DNA from: Gemmatimonadota bacterium
GTDB taxonomy: Bacteria > Gemmatimonadota > Gemmatimonadetes > Gemmatimonadales > GWC2-71-9
NCBI GenBank assembly: GCA_003220935.1
Contig: QHTT01000082.1
Coordinates: forward strand, 1 to 40,512
Reading direction: 5' to 3'
Length of the DNA: 40,512 bases
Positions 26,437 through 34,212 of the stretch are shown piece after piece (positions within the stretch are counted from its first letter, which is position 1; each line of letters begins with the position of its first letter). The notes beneath the pieces were generated by a model. It did not search any database, was not told the DNA's origin, and was given only the letters and a program-made list of their open reading frames with translations. A program made the translations under genes and the position numbers.

Positions 26437-29400
26437 GTGGACTCTTTCCGAGCCTACGCAGTGGTCCCACGGCGGTGCCTTGCGTTGTACGCCACGCTGG
26501 GCGTGCTCGGCGCGCCGGTGCGCGGCGCGGCCCAGGTCGGTACAACCACCGACATTATCACCGGCACCGTGACGGGACCTGACAGCCAGCCTCTCCCGGG
26601 TGCGGTGGTGCAGGCGACCTCGCTCGAGACTCAGGTGTCGCGCCAGCGCACCACCGATGCTCGTGGGCGGTTCACCATTCTCTTCCCCGACGGCGGCGGG
26701 CAATATCAACTCGTCGTGCGCTATCTCGGGATGGCGCCGGCTCGGGTCACGGTCGCGCGGCAGGCGGACGAGGACCGCCTCGTCGCCAACGTGCGGATGG
26801 ACGTGGTCGCCGTGTCGTTGGATGCGGTGACGGTGCGGGCGCGGGCGCCGCAGCGCGGCGCCGAGCGACCGACACCGGGCTCGACTGAGCGCAACCTCAC
26901 CCCCGAGGCAGTGGCCCGCCTGCCGATCGACGCTTCCGACCTGAACACTCTCGCCACGCTCGCCCCTGGCGTCGTTGCGATCAGTGAGACCGACTCCACT
27001 AGCGCCGCCTTTTCGGTCGCGGGGCAGCGCGCTACAGCCAACAACATCACGTTGGACGGTCTGTCGTTCGGCTCGGGGAGCGTGCCGCAGGACGCGCTGC
27101 GCACCACGCGCGTCGTGACCAGCACGTACGACGTGGCGCGTGGCCAGTTCTCGGGCGGGCTCGTCGCGTCCACCACCCGCAGCGGCACCAATGTGCCACA
27201 GGGGTCGTTCACGTATGCCCTGCGCGATCGCGACCTCGCCTGGGGCGGCGTCAGCGCGTCGCCGTTCGATCAGGGGTACACCCAGAACCAGCTGGGCGGC
27301 GGTATCGGCGGGCCCGTCGTGCCGAACCGGCTGTTCGCATTCGGCGCGTTACAAGGGCGCTGGCGCGGACAGGCACTGCCATCGCTCGCCACGGCCGATG
27401 CGGCGAGCCTCGAGCGGCTCGGAGTGAGCCCGGACTCGGCGGCGCGGTTTCTCGCGCTCGCGGGAACGACCGGTGCTCCCATGACCGTTCCCGATCTCCC
27501 GGGCGACCGCGCCACCGACAACTCGGTCGCCTTGCTCCGCATCGACTGGAACATCACGGACGCGCAAACGCTGATGCTGCGGTTGGACGGGCGCTGGACT
27601 TCGCAGGATCCGACGCGCGTGAGCCCGCTGGCGCTCCCGGCCACCGGGGGAACGCGGTCGCAGCGGGCCGGGGGTGTCATGGCGTCGCTCGCGTCGCACT
27701 TCGGCGCGGGGTTCATCAACGAAGTGCGCGGCTACGTGTCGCGCGACCGGTCGGACGCGAGCGGGTTTCTCGAGCTGCCGGAAGGGCGCGTGCAGGTCGG
27801 CTCCGATCTCGCGGGCAGCGGCCGGGGGATCGCAACCCTCGCCTTCGGCGGCAACCCGGGCTTCCCCCAGCATACCGACAACGCGAGCGGGGAAGTGACC
27901 GAGGAGCTCTCCTGGCTGTCTGGGGGAGCGGCGCACCGCCTCAAGCTCGGCGCTTACGCGAGTGGGGCGCGACTACGTGCCGTTCAGGCGCCGAACCAAT
28001 ACGGGACGTACGTGTTTCAATCGCTCGACGCGCTCGCCTCGGACCGCCCGGCGCAGTTCACCCGCACGCTCGCCCCGCTCGAGCAGGCCGGGACAGGGTG
28101 GAACGGCGCGTTGTACTTGGGCGACATCTGGCGGACGGGGAACGGCGTACAGCTCACCTATGGCACTCGGCTCGAGGCGGCTCGCTTCAGCGGTGCGCCC
28201 GCCTTCAACCCCGCCATCGATTCCCTGTTCGGCATGCGAACCGACCGGATCCCCAGTGAGGTGCACGTGTCGCCGCGGATCGGCTTCACGTGGACCTTGG
28301 GCGGTCGTGGCGGGGTGGGGCCCGGTGGGCCGACGGGTACGATCGTGCGTGGCGGCGTGGGGGACTTCCGCAGCCTGACACCGACCACGCTCTACGCTGC
28401 TGCGCTGGCGGCGCCGGGGTTGTCGAACGCCGAGGCACAGCTGGTATGCGTCGGGTCGGCGGTGCCGACCCCGGACTGGACACAGTACACACAGGATCCC
28501 GCGAGCATTCCGTCGCAATGCGTGGACACGGCCACCGCCGTCACGATCAGCCCGCACCCCAACGCGACGGTGTTCGACCCGGGTTACGCCGCGCCGCACG
28601 CCTGGCGCGCCTCGCTCGGCGTCCAGCGGCGGGTGCTCGGAACCTACACTGTCTCGATGGACGCGAGCTACGCCCGTGGCAGGAGCCAGTACGGGTTCCG
28701 CGATCTGAACCTCGTGGCGACGCCACGTTTCACCCTTGCCGACGAAGCCAATCGGCCGGTCTACGTGCCTGCGGACTCGATCGTCCCCGCAACCGGCGCA
28801 CTCAGCCTGCAACAATCCCGTGTGCGTCCCCAGTTCGGGCAGGTCATCGCGATCGGCTCGGACCTCCAGTCCGACTCGCGGCAGCTCACGCTCGGTTTCG
28901 GCGGCTTCACGTCGCGCGGCGCGACGTTCCAGCTGTCGTACACGCTCACCCGGGCGCGCGACCAGTCGTCGTTCTCGTGTTGCGCGGCGACGCAAGGATT
29001 CGCGGCGCCGTCCACGGCCGGCGACCCCAACGTGGGCGAGTGGGCGACGAGCGGCTTCGAGCGGCGCCACTCGTTCCTCGGCACCGTCACCTATCCCATC
29101 ACCGCCGCGCTCGAGCTGACCGCCATCGGCCGCGTCACCTCCGGGGCGCCGTTCACACCGCTCGTGGGCTCCGACATCAACGGAGACGGGGCGCGCAACG
29201 ACCGGGCGCTCGTGTTCGATCCGGCGGCGGCGCCCGACACGGCCGTCGCGAACGGGATGGGGGCGCTGCTGGCGACGGCGTCGCCGCGAGTGCGCGACTG
29301 TTTGCAGAGCCAGCTGGGGCGCGTGGCTGCGCGCAATTCCTGCGCGGGACCGTGGCAGCCGTCGCTCGACCTGCAGATCAACTGGCGGCCGGCGTACTTC

Positions 29401-30120
29401 GGGCTGGACCGGCGGCTCACCTTGTCGATTCTCACGGTGAATCTGCTCGGGGGGCTGGACGAGTGGCTGCACGGCGCGGCCGGCCTGCGCGGCTGGGGGT
29501 TCGTCGCCGCGCCGGATCCGGTGTTGCTCTACGTTCGCGGCTTCGACCCTGCCGCCAGGCGGTACCGTTACGCCGTGAACGGCCGGTTCGGGGCGACTGC
29601 CGGCGCCAACGGCGGCGCCATCGTGCCCTTCCAGCTCGCCGTGCAGGCGCACATGACGATCGGCCCCGATCGCACGCGCGATCGGCTGCGATCCGCCTTC
29701 GGGGGCGGGGGACGCCGCGGCGAGGGAGGGCGAGGCCTGGTCCCGGAGCCCGAGGGTGAGGGGCCTGCCGATTTCGCCGCGCGGTTCGCGCGGATTCTCC
29801 CCAATCCGATCAGCGCGATCCTGGGGTTCCGCGATTCGCTCCAGTTCTCTCCCGAGCAGGTCAGCGCGCTTCAGACCATCTCGGATTCGCTCGACGCGCA
29901 GAACCGGGCCGTATCGGACTCACTGCAGGCAACGGTCCAGCGGGCGGGCGACCGTCCCGATCCCAGCATCCTGTTCGCGCGGCTCCGCCCCAAGCTGGCT
30001 GAGGGGCGCGAGCACGTGCGCCAGGCGCTGGAGCGCGCCCGCGGCGTGCTGACCGCAGACCAGTGGGCGAAGCTCCCAGATGCGCTCAAGGCCCCGGGTG
30101 GGCGGCGATTCCCGCGCTGA
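26437..30120 (+). CDS. TonB-type outer-membrane receptor with C-terminal Spy/CpxP-like extension
   Basis: The product is about 1227 residues from GTG 26437, with signal LALYATLGVLGAPVRGAAQ. ATG 26362 is also in frame but lies inside the previous gene. A carboxypeptidase-regulatory domain (IITGTVTGPDSQPLPGAVVQ, residues about 40-125) precedes the plug (NITLDGLSFGSGSVPQDALR, GQFSGGLVASTTRSGTN) and a long barrel with FNPAIDSLFGMRTDRIPSEV and SFSCCAATQGF. The barrel ends near residue 1080 (FQLAVQAHMTIG). A further 120 or so residues after a Gly-rich linker are helical: FSPEQVSALQTISDSLD, charged Arg/Glu helices, and LTADQWAKLPDALK. These recall the two LTxxQ motifs of Spy/CpxP periplasmic chaperones. 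I infer an OMP with a periplasmic chaperone- or metal-sensor-like tail. Substrate unknown. Confidence 0.9.
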   Translation: MDSFRAYAVVPRRCLALYATLGVLGAPVRGAAQVGTTTDIITGTVTGPDSQPLPGAVVQATSLETQVSRQRTTDARGRFTILFPDGGGQYQLVVRYLGMAPARVTVARQADEDRLVANVRMDVVAVSLDAVTVRARAPQRGAERPTPGSTERNLTPEAVARLPIDASDLNTLATLAPGVVAISETDSTSAAFSVAGQRATANNITLDGLSFGSGSVPQDALRTTRVVTSTYDVARGQFSGGLVASTTRSGTNVPQGSFTYALRDRDLAWGGVSASPFDQGYTQNQLGGGIGGPVVPNRLFAFGALQGRWRGQALPSLATADAASLERLGVSPDSAARFLALAGTTGAPMTVPDLPGDRATDNSVALLRIDWNITDAQTLMLRLDGRWTSQDPTRVSPLALPATGGTRSQRAGGVMASLASHFGAGFINEVRGYVSRDRSDASGFLELPEGRVQVGSDLAGSGRGIATLAFGGNPGFPQHTDNASGEVTEELSWLSGGAAHRLKLGAYASGARLRAVQAPNQYGTYVFQSLDALASDRPAQFTRTLAPLEQAGTGWNGALYLGDIWRTGNGVQLTYGTRLEAARFSGAPAFNPAIDSLFGMRTDRIPSEVHVSPRIGFTWTLGGRGGVGPGGPTGTIVRGGVGDFRSLTPTTLYAAALAAPGLSNAEAQLVCVGSAVPTPDWTQYTQDPASIPSQCVDTATAVTISPHPNATVFDPGYAAPHAWRASLGVQRRVLGTYTVSMDASYARGRSQYGFRDLNLVATPRFTLADEANRPVYVPADSIVPATGALSLQQSRVRPQFGQVIAIGSDLQSDSRQLTLGFGGFTSRGATFQLSYTLTRARDQSSFSCCAATQGFAAPSTAGDPNVGEWATSGFERRHSFLGTVTYPITAALELTAIGRVTSGAPFTPLVGSDINGDGARNDRALVFDPAAAPDTAVANGMGALLATASPRVRDCLQSQLGRVAARNSCAGPWQPSLDLQINWRPAYFGLDRRLTLSILTVNLLGGLDEWLHGAAGLRGWGFVAAPDPVLLYVRGFDPAARRYRYAVNGRFGATAGANGGAIVPFQLAVQAHMTIGPDRTRDRLRSAFGGGGRRGEGGRGLVPEPEGEGPADFAARFARILPNPISAILGFRDSLQFSPEQVSALQTISDSLDAQNRAVSDSLQATVQRAGDRPDPSILFARLRPKLAEGREHVRQALERARGVLTADQWAKLPDALKAPGGRRFPR

Positions 30121-30154
30121 AGGGGGCTCGGCAAGGCGCTGTGCTATGGGTGCG

Positions 30155-30193
30155 GTCCTCGAAGGACGCTCGTGTGCGAGCGTCCTTCAGGAC
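30155..30193. repeat. Long perfect hairpin between convergent genes
   Basis: GAAGGACGCTCG and its exact reverse complement CGAGCGTCCTTC flank the loop TGTG (30161-30188). The stem extends by GTCCT/AGGAC across one bulged C, giving 17 pairs. There is no T tract. It could stop transcription from both sides or be a REP-type repeat. Confidence 0.75.
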
Positions 30194-30210
30194 GACAGGG
30201 CGGCCGAGGC

Positions 30211-30224
30211 CGGGCTTCAGCCCG
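30211..30224. repeat. Second small hairpin, CGGGCT-TC-AGCCCG
   Basis: A six-base perfect inverted repeat follows the long hairpin by 17 bases. The composition resembles REP-like palindromes, and the pair may form one composite element. Confidence 0.5.
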
Positions 30225-30273
30225 TGCAATCACCGGTCGCAACCACTCCACGGACTCCTTCAGCACCCTGCTA

Positions 30274-32022
30274 TTACCGATACTCGAGCTCGCGCCGCGT
30301 GTAGATCTCGCCGCTCCGGGCGACCAGTGCGATGCGACGCACGTTACGGATGTCGGCGAGCGGATCGGCATCCAGCACTACGAGGTCCGCGACGGCACCC
30401 GCGGTGAGCGTGCCTGCGCTGTCGAGGGCGGCCCCGGCCGCACGCGCCGCGGTGCGGGTCGCCGCGAGCAGGACGTCCACAGGCTTGAGCCCCGCCGCCT
30501 GCATCGCCTCGAGCTCCGCGAACACCGAAGCGCCATGTAGCGTGAGCGGGTTGCCGGCGTCGGTGCCCAGCCCCACCGGAATCCCGGCGTCGTGCACGCG
30601 CTTGAGGTTCGCCAGCCCCTGGGCCAGCGTGCGGGCCGTGCGGGCGGATCGCTCTGCGACCGCGGCGGCGCTGGGGCGCTGCGCCGGGGCCACCGTGTCG
30701 GTCGCCAGGGCTTTGGCACGGGTCGCCGGGTCGACGCACGCGAGCGGCTGAAGGTCTCGCTCGAACCGGCGCGCCGCCACCTGGCGGTAGCCGTCGGGCA
30801 CCGTGAGCGTCGGCACGTAGATGGTTCCCCCGCGTCGCGCGAGCGCCAGGAACTCGTCGTCCACCGGCCCAGACCAGACCGAGTGCACCAGCACTCGCGC
30901 CCCGGCCTGCATCGCGTCCTTGGCCTCCCACAACCCGGTAGCGTGCACGATGAGCGGCAGCCCGACTTTGCGCGCCTCGTCCCCTGCGGCGTGCACCAGT
31001 GCGGAGACGCGGGCGGTGTCGGGAGGCTGGGGCGGCATGATGTACCACACCTTGACCGCCGCGGCACCCCAGGCCTTGTGGGCGCGCACTGCCGCGCGCA
31101 CCGCGGTCTCATCCGACATGTAGATGAACTGGCGCTGATCGGGTAGATTGAGCCAGAAGTCGATCGTCGAGAGCAGCGGGCCCGCGGCCACGACGCGCGG
31201 AGCGGTGGTGCTGCGGGCGGTGCGCTCTTGAAGCTCGAGCGTCCACGGGTAGCCGCCCACGTCGAACACCGCGGTGACGCCGCTGCAGAGGTAGGAGCGG
31301 TAGAAACGCTCCGGCGTGGCGTGCAGCTCCGCCTCGACCTGCTCGTAGGGGTAGCGGTCTCGCAGGTCCAGCGCATCGGGTCGCCCGTCCACCCAGCCGG
31401 TCTGGGAGAAGTGCACGTGGGCGTCGATCAGTCCCGGGATGATCCATTTCCCAGCGGCACTGACGGTGTCGGCGTCGGCCGGCACGGGACAGGCGCCGCG
31501 TGATCCTGCGCAGGCGATCCGCCCGCCCCGCATCACGACCACGGCGTTGGCGAGCGGAGCGGCGCCCGTGCCGTCCACGAGCGTACCGCCGACGAGCGCC
31601 ATCGGGGGAGGCGGCACGCTCGCCGCTGGGAACGCCGTCGTGACGGCCACCCTCCAGCCGGCGGGTGTGCGCACGAAGACGCGCTCGCTCACGCCTCGGG
31701 CGCTCCCGCTCGAATCCACCACCCGGTAGCGGTACACGCCGTAGGCGACGTCGGGCGACACAGGGACGATGCGCAGGTGCGTCGCCACCAACGTGTCCGG
31801 CCACCCGGCGCCCGTGCCGCGCGCGAAGTCGTCATAGCCCTGTCGCAACCCGTCGGGCCCCACGCGCGCAAGCGCCGGCGTGTGGAGGTAGCGGGAGAGA
31901 TACGCCGCGCGGTCCCGCGCGTGGATCGCCGCGATGTTGGCGCGGAACGCGTCGAGCGGCGTGTCCTGTGCCGCCAGGCGGGCGGCGGTAACGAGCAGAG
32001 TCACCACGGTGCTGCGGCTCAT
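30274..32022 (-). CDS. Secreted amidohydrolase with N-terminal SnoaL/NTF2-like domain
   Basis: This is a 582-residue protein. A signal-like start (VTLLVTAARLAAQD) leads to an NTF2/SnoaL-like domain at about 20-130 (DAFRANIAAIHARDRAAYLS, AYGVYRYRVVDSSG). It is followed by an imidazolonepropionase-like amidohydrolase (VGGTLVDGTGAAPLANAVV, PGLIDAHVHF). Metal ligands can be read: Asp200-Ala-His202-Val-His204, a Lys in AVKVWYIMP, His in LIVHATG and LVHSVW, and Asp in GLGTDAGNP. All the usual catalytic residues are therefore present. The fusion of an NTF2-like cap to a secreted amidohydrolase is uncommon. Substrate unknown; relatives act on cyclic amides, dipeptides or prolidase-type substrates. 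The ATG follows the DUF445 stop by 6 bases, so the two are coupled. Confidence 0.9.
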   Translation of the reverse strand: MSRSTVVTLLVTAARLAAQDTPLDAFRANIAAIHARDRAAYLSRYLHTPALARVGPDGLRQGYDDFARGTGAGWPDTLVATHLRIVPVSPDVAYGVYRYRVVDSSGSARGVSERVFVRTPAGWRVAVTTAFPAASVPPPPMALVGGTLVDGTGAAPLANAVVVMRGGRIACAGSRGACPVPADADTVSAAGKWIIPGLIDAHVHFSQTGWVDGRPDALDLRDRYPYEQVEAELHATPERFYRSYLCSGVTAVFDVGGYPWTLELQERTARSTTAPRVVAAGPLLSTIDFWLNLPDQRQFIYMSDETAVRAAVRAHKAWGAAAVKVWYIMPPQPPDTARVSALVHAAGDEARKVGLPLIVHATGLWEAKDAMQAGARVLVHSVWSGPVDDEFLALARRGGTIYVPTLTVPDGYRQVAARRFERDLQPLACVDPATRAKALATDTVAPAQRPSAAAVAERSARTARTLAQGLANLKRVHDAGIPVGLGTDAGNPLTLHGASVFAELEAMQAAGLKPVDVLLAATRTAARAAGAALDSAGTLTAGAVADLVVLDADPLADIRNVRRIALVARSGEIYTRRELEYR

Positions 32023-32028
32023 GGGCCT

Positions 32029-33297
32029 TCAGTGCCAGAGGTGGTAGAGCGTATAGATCGCCAGGCCGACCAGGCCGCCCACCAAGGTCCCGTTGATCCG
32101 GACGAACTGCAAGTCACGTCCGACTGCCAGCTCGAACCGTCGGGAGGTGGCCTCCGGGTCCCAGCCGGCCACCGTTTGGGCGATGAAGTCCCCGATCTCC
32201 TGTCGGTACTGCGCGACGACGGATACTGTCAGATCGATCACCAGCGTGTCGATTTCCTCGAGCAGCGCGCTGTTGCCGGCCACGGCGGCGCCGAACGCGC
32301 CGATCCCCTGCTCGAGCGGACGCGGCGCTGTCGCGCTCGCCTGCGTGGCGTAGGTCACGATGGCACGACGCGTCGTCTCCCACAACCGGGCCGACAGCTC
32401 GGCCGCGCCCGGCTCGGCGAGCCAGTCTTCCTTCATGGCTTCGGTGCGCGCGATGGCCTCGGGTGAATGCTCCAGCCGGTCGATGAGGTCGCGCAGCGCG
32501 GCGTCGAACGTCGCGCGCAGCGGATGGCCGGGGTGGGTCGCGATCTGGCGCAGCAACCGCTCGATCGCCCCGACGATCCGCTCGTAGATCTTCTCATCCA
32601 CGACGCCCGGGACCCACCACGGGCTCTCGGCACGCACTTGGTCCCGGATCAGCTCGTGGTTGTCGTGCACCGCCTGTGCCGCGAGCCGGACGGCTTCGCT
32701 CAACAGCTCTTGATGCCCATCGGCCACGAGCAGGAGTGAGAGCGTCTTACCGAGCGCGGGAGCCACCCGGGTCGCACGCAAGCGGGCGCTGACCACCTGG
32801 TGCACCAGCCGGCGCATCTCGTCGTCTGGCAGGGCCTCGAGCGTCTTGGCGACCCCGCTGGCGACATGCTGGGCCACCCGACGGGCGTTCTCGGGCTGGC
32901 TGAGCCAGCGCGCGGCGCGCTCGGCGAGGTGCATCGTCTCGAGCTTGGCGGCGATCACGTCGTGGGATAGGAAGTGGTTCTGCACGAAGCTCCCGAGGAT
33001 GCGGCCGATGCGCTCCTTGCGGGTGGCCACGATCGCGGTGTGCGGGATCGGCAGGCCGAGGGGCCGGCGGAACAACGCCGTCACGGCGAACCAGTCAGCG
33101 AGGCCGCCGACGAGCGAGGCCTCCGCGGTGGCGCGCACGTAGCCGAGCCAGGGGTACTGGCCCTCGAACGCGGTCGCCGCGCCGAACACCGCCGCCGCCA
33201 GGGCCAAGAGTCCGGTAGCCCGCCGCTTCATCGCGTCGAGCTGGGCCTGCCGCACGGCGTCGTCGGGGCGCGACCAGACGGGGGTTGGGACCGTCAT
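32029..33297 (-). CDS. DUF445 family membrane protein (YjiN-like)
   Basis: This is a 422-residue protein of DUF445 type. Residues 26-55 carry the first membrane helix (LLALAAAVFGAATAF), followed by the signature LVGGLADWFAVTALFRRPLG and then PHTAIVATRKERIGRILGSF. A long helical domain continues to a second membrane helix at the very C-terminus (LVGGLVGLAIYTLYHLW). The family occurs in many Gram-negative and Gram-positive bacteria and may anchor or shape the membrane; its exact role is not settled. A TATCTT at 33314-33309 stands 11 bases upstream of the ATG. It is transcribed divergently from the methyltransferase. Confidence 0.9.
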   Translation of the reverse strand: MTVPTPVWSRPDDAVRQAQLDAMKRRATGLLALAAAVFGAATAFEGQYPWLGYVRATAEASLVGGLADWFAVTALFRRPLGLPIPHTAIVATRKERIGRILGSFVQNHFLSHDVIAAKLETMHLAERAARWLSQPENARRVAQHVASGVAKTLEALPDDEMRRLVHQVVSARLRATRVAPALGKTLSLLLVADGHQELLSEAVRLAAQAVHDNHELIRDQVRAESPWWVPGVVDEKIYERIVGAIERLLRQIATHPGHPLRATFDAALRDLIDRLEHSPEAIARTEAMKEDWLAEPGAAELSARLWETTRRAIVTYATQASATAPRPLEQGIGAFGAAVAGNSALLEEIDTLVIDLTVSVVAQYRQEIGDFIAQTVAGWDPEATSRRFELAVGRDLQFVRINGTLVGGLVGLAIYTLYHLWH

Positions 33298-33395
33298 GCG
33301 AGATGCGCAAGATAACCTGGAAGCCGGGAGCGTTCACGCCGCCGCGCGTCGACGAGTGCGTCGGCTTCGCCCGACGGGTAGGTTACCGGAAGATC

Positions 33396-34142
33396 ATGCG
33401 CCGCTTTCAGGATCATTTCTCCGACGTAGCGGCCGCCTACGCCGCCCATCGCCCGACGTATCCCGCCGCACTGGTGGATTTCCTTGCCGAGTCTGCGCCG
33501 CGGCGCGACCTCGCGTGGGATGCCGGATGCGGATCGGGCCAGCTCTCGGTGCTGCTGGCGGAACGCTTCGCGCGTGTGATCGCGACCGACGCAAGCCCTG
33601 AGCAGATCGCGCACGCCGCGCCACACCCGAACGTGGCGTACGCGTGCGCGCCCGCGGAAGCGAGCGGGCTGCCCCCGGGTGTCGCAGACCTCGCGGTGGC
33701 CGCGCAAGCCGCGCACTGGTTCGATCTCCCCGCCTACTACGCCGAGGTGAGGCGCGTGGGACGAGCCGGTGCGCTCGTCGCCCTCGTGACCTATGGACTA
33801 GTCCGCGTCGATCACGCGATCGATCACCTCGTCGATCGCTTCTATGTGGACGTCTTGGGTTCGTACTGGCTGCCCGAGCGGCGGCACGTCGAGGACGGCT
33901 ACCGCTCCCTGGCGTTTCCCTTCTCCGAAATCGTCACGCCTCACTTCGAGATGCAGGCAAGCTGGACGCTGGTCGATCTGATCGGGTACGTGGAGACGTG
34001 GTCGGCGGTCTGGGCGCTCGAGCAGGCCGAAGGTCGTGCCCGGCTCGAAGCGTTCCACCGCGAGCTCGCCCACCTTTGGGGCAAGGAGCCGGCCGTGCGG
34101 TCGGTGCGCTGGCCCGTGGCGCTGCGCGTCGGACGGGTGTGA
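33396..34142 (+). CDS. Class I SAM-dependent methyltransferase
   Basis: This is a 248-residue methyltransferase. ATG 33396 is chosen over earlier in-frame starts because the family begins with FQDHFSDVAAAYAAHRPTYP. The SAM-binding region reads LAWDAGCGSGQLSVLLAERF and VIATDASPEQI, then AEASGLPPGVADLAVAAQAA. This resembles the ubiquinone/trans-aconitate-type methyltransferase group, but the substrate pocket is not recognisable. Soluble and cytoplasmic. It is preceded by GGAAG, and a TAGGTT lies 11 bases upstream of the start. Confidence 0.88.
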   Translation: MRRFQDHFSDVAAAYAAHRPTYPAALVDFLAESAPRRDLAWDAGCGSGQLSVLLAERFARVIATDASPEQIAHAAPHPNVAYACAPAEASGLPPGVADLAVAAQAAHWFDLPAYYAEVRRVGRAGALVALVTYGLVRVDHAIDHLVDRFYVDVLGSYWLPERRHVEDGYRSLAFPFSEIVTPHFEMQASWTLVDLIGYVETWSAVWALEQAEGRARLEAFHRELAHLWGKEPAVRSVRWPVALRVGRV

Positions 34143-34175
34143 CCAGGAGGGGCCAGGGGCCGGTCCTGTCCGGGC

Positions 34176-34205
34176 TGGACGTAGGCCGCGGCCCGAGCCT
34201 ACTTT
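34176..34205 (+). promoter_or_regulatory. Possible promoter of the PAS histidine kinase
   Basis: TGGACG (34176-34181) and TACTTT (34200-34205) are 18 bases apart. The ATG at 34213 begins 7 bases after the second box, so the transcript should be leaderless or nearly so. There is no ribosome site. Confidence 0.45.
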
Positions 34206-34212
34206 TTCAGGC

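Noticed and set aside
27973..29652. A 559-codon open frame on the minus strand inside the TonB-type receptor
   Set aside because: Antisense shadow with the composition expected for GC-rich DNA and no recognisable protein features.
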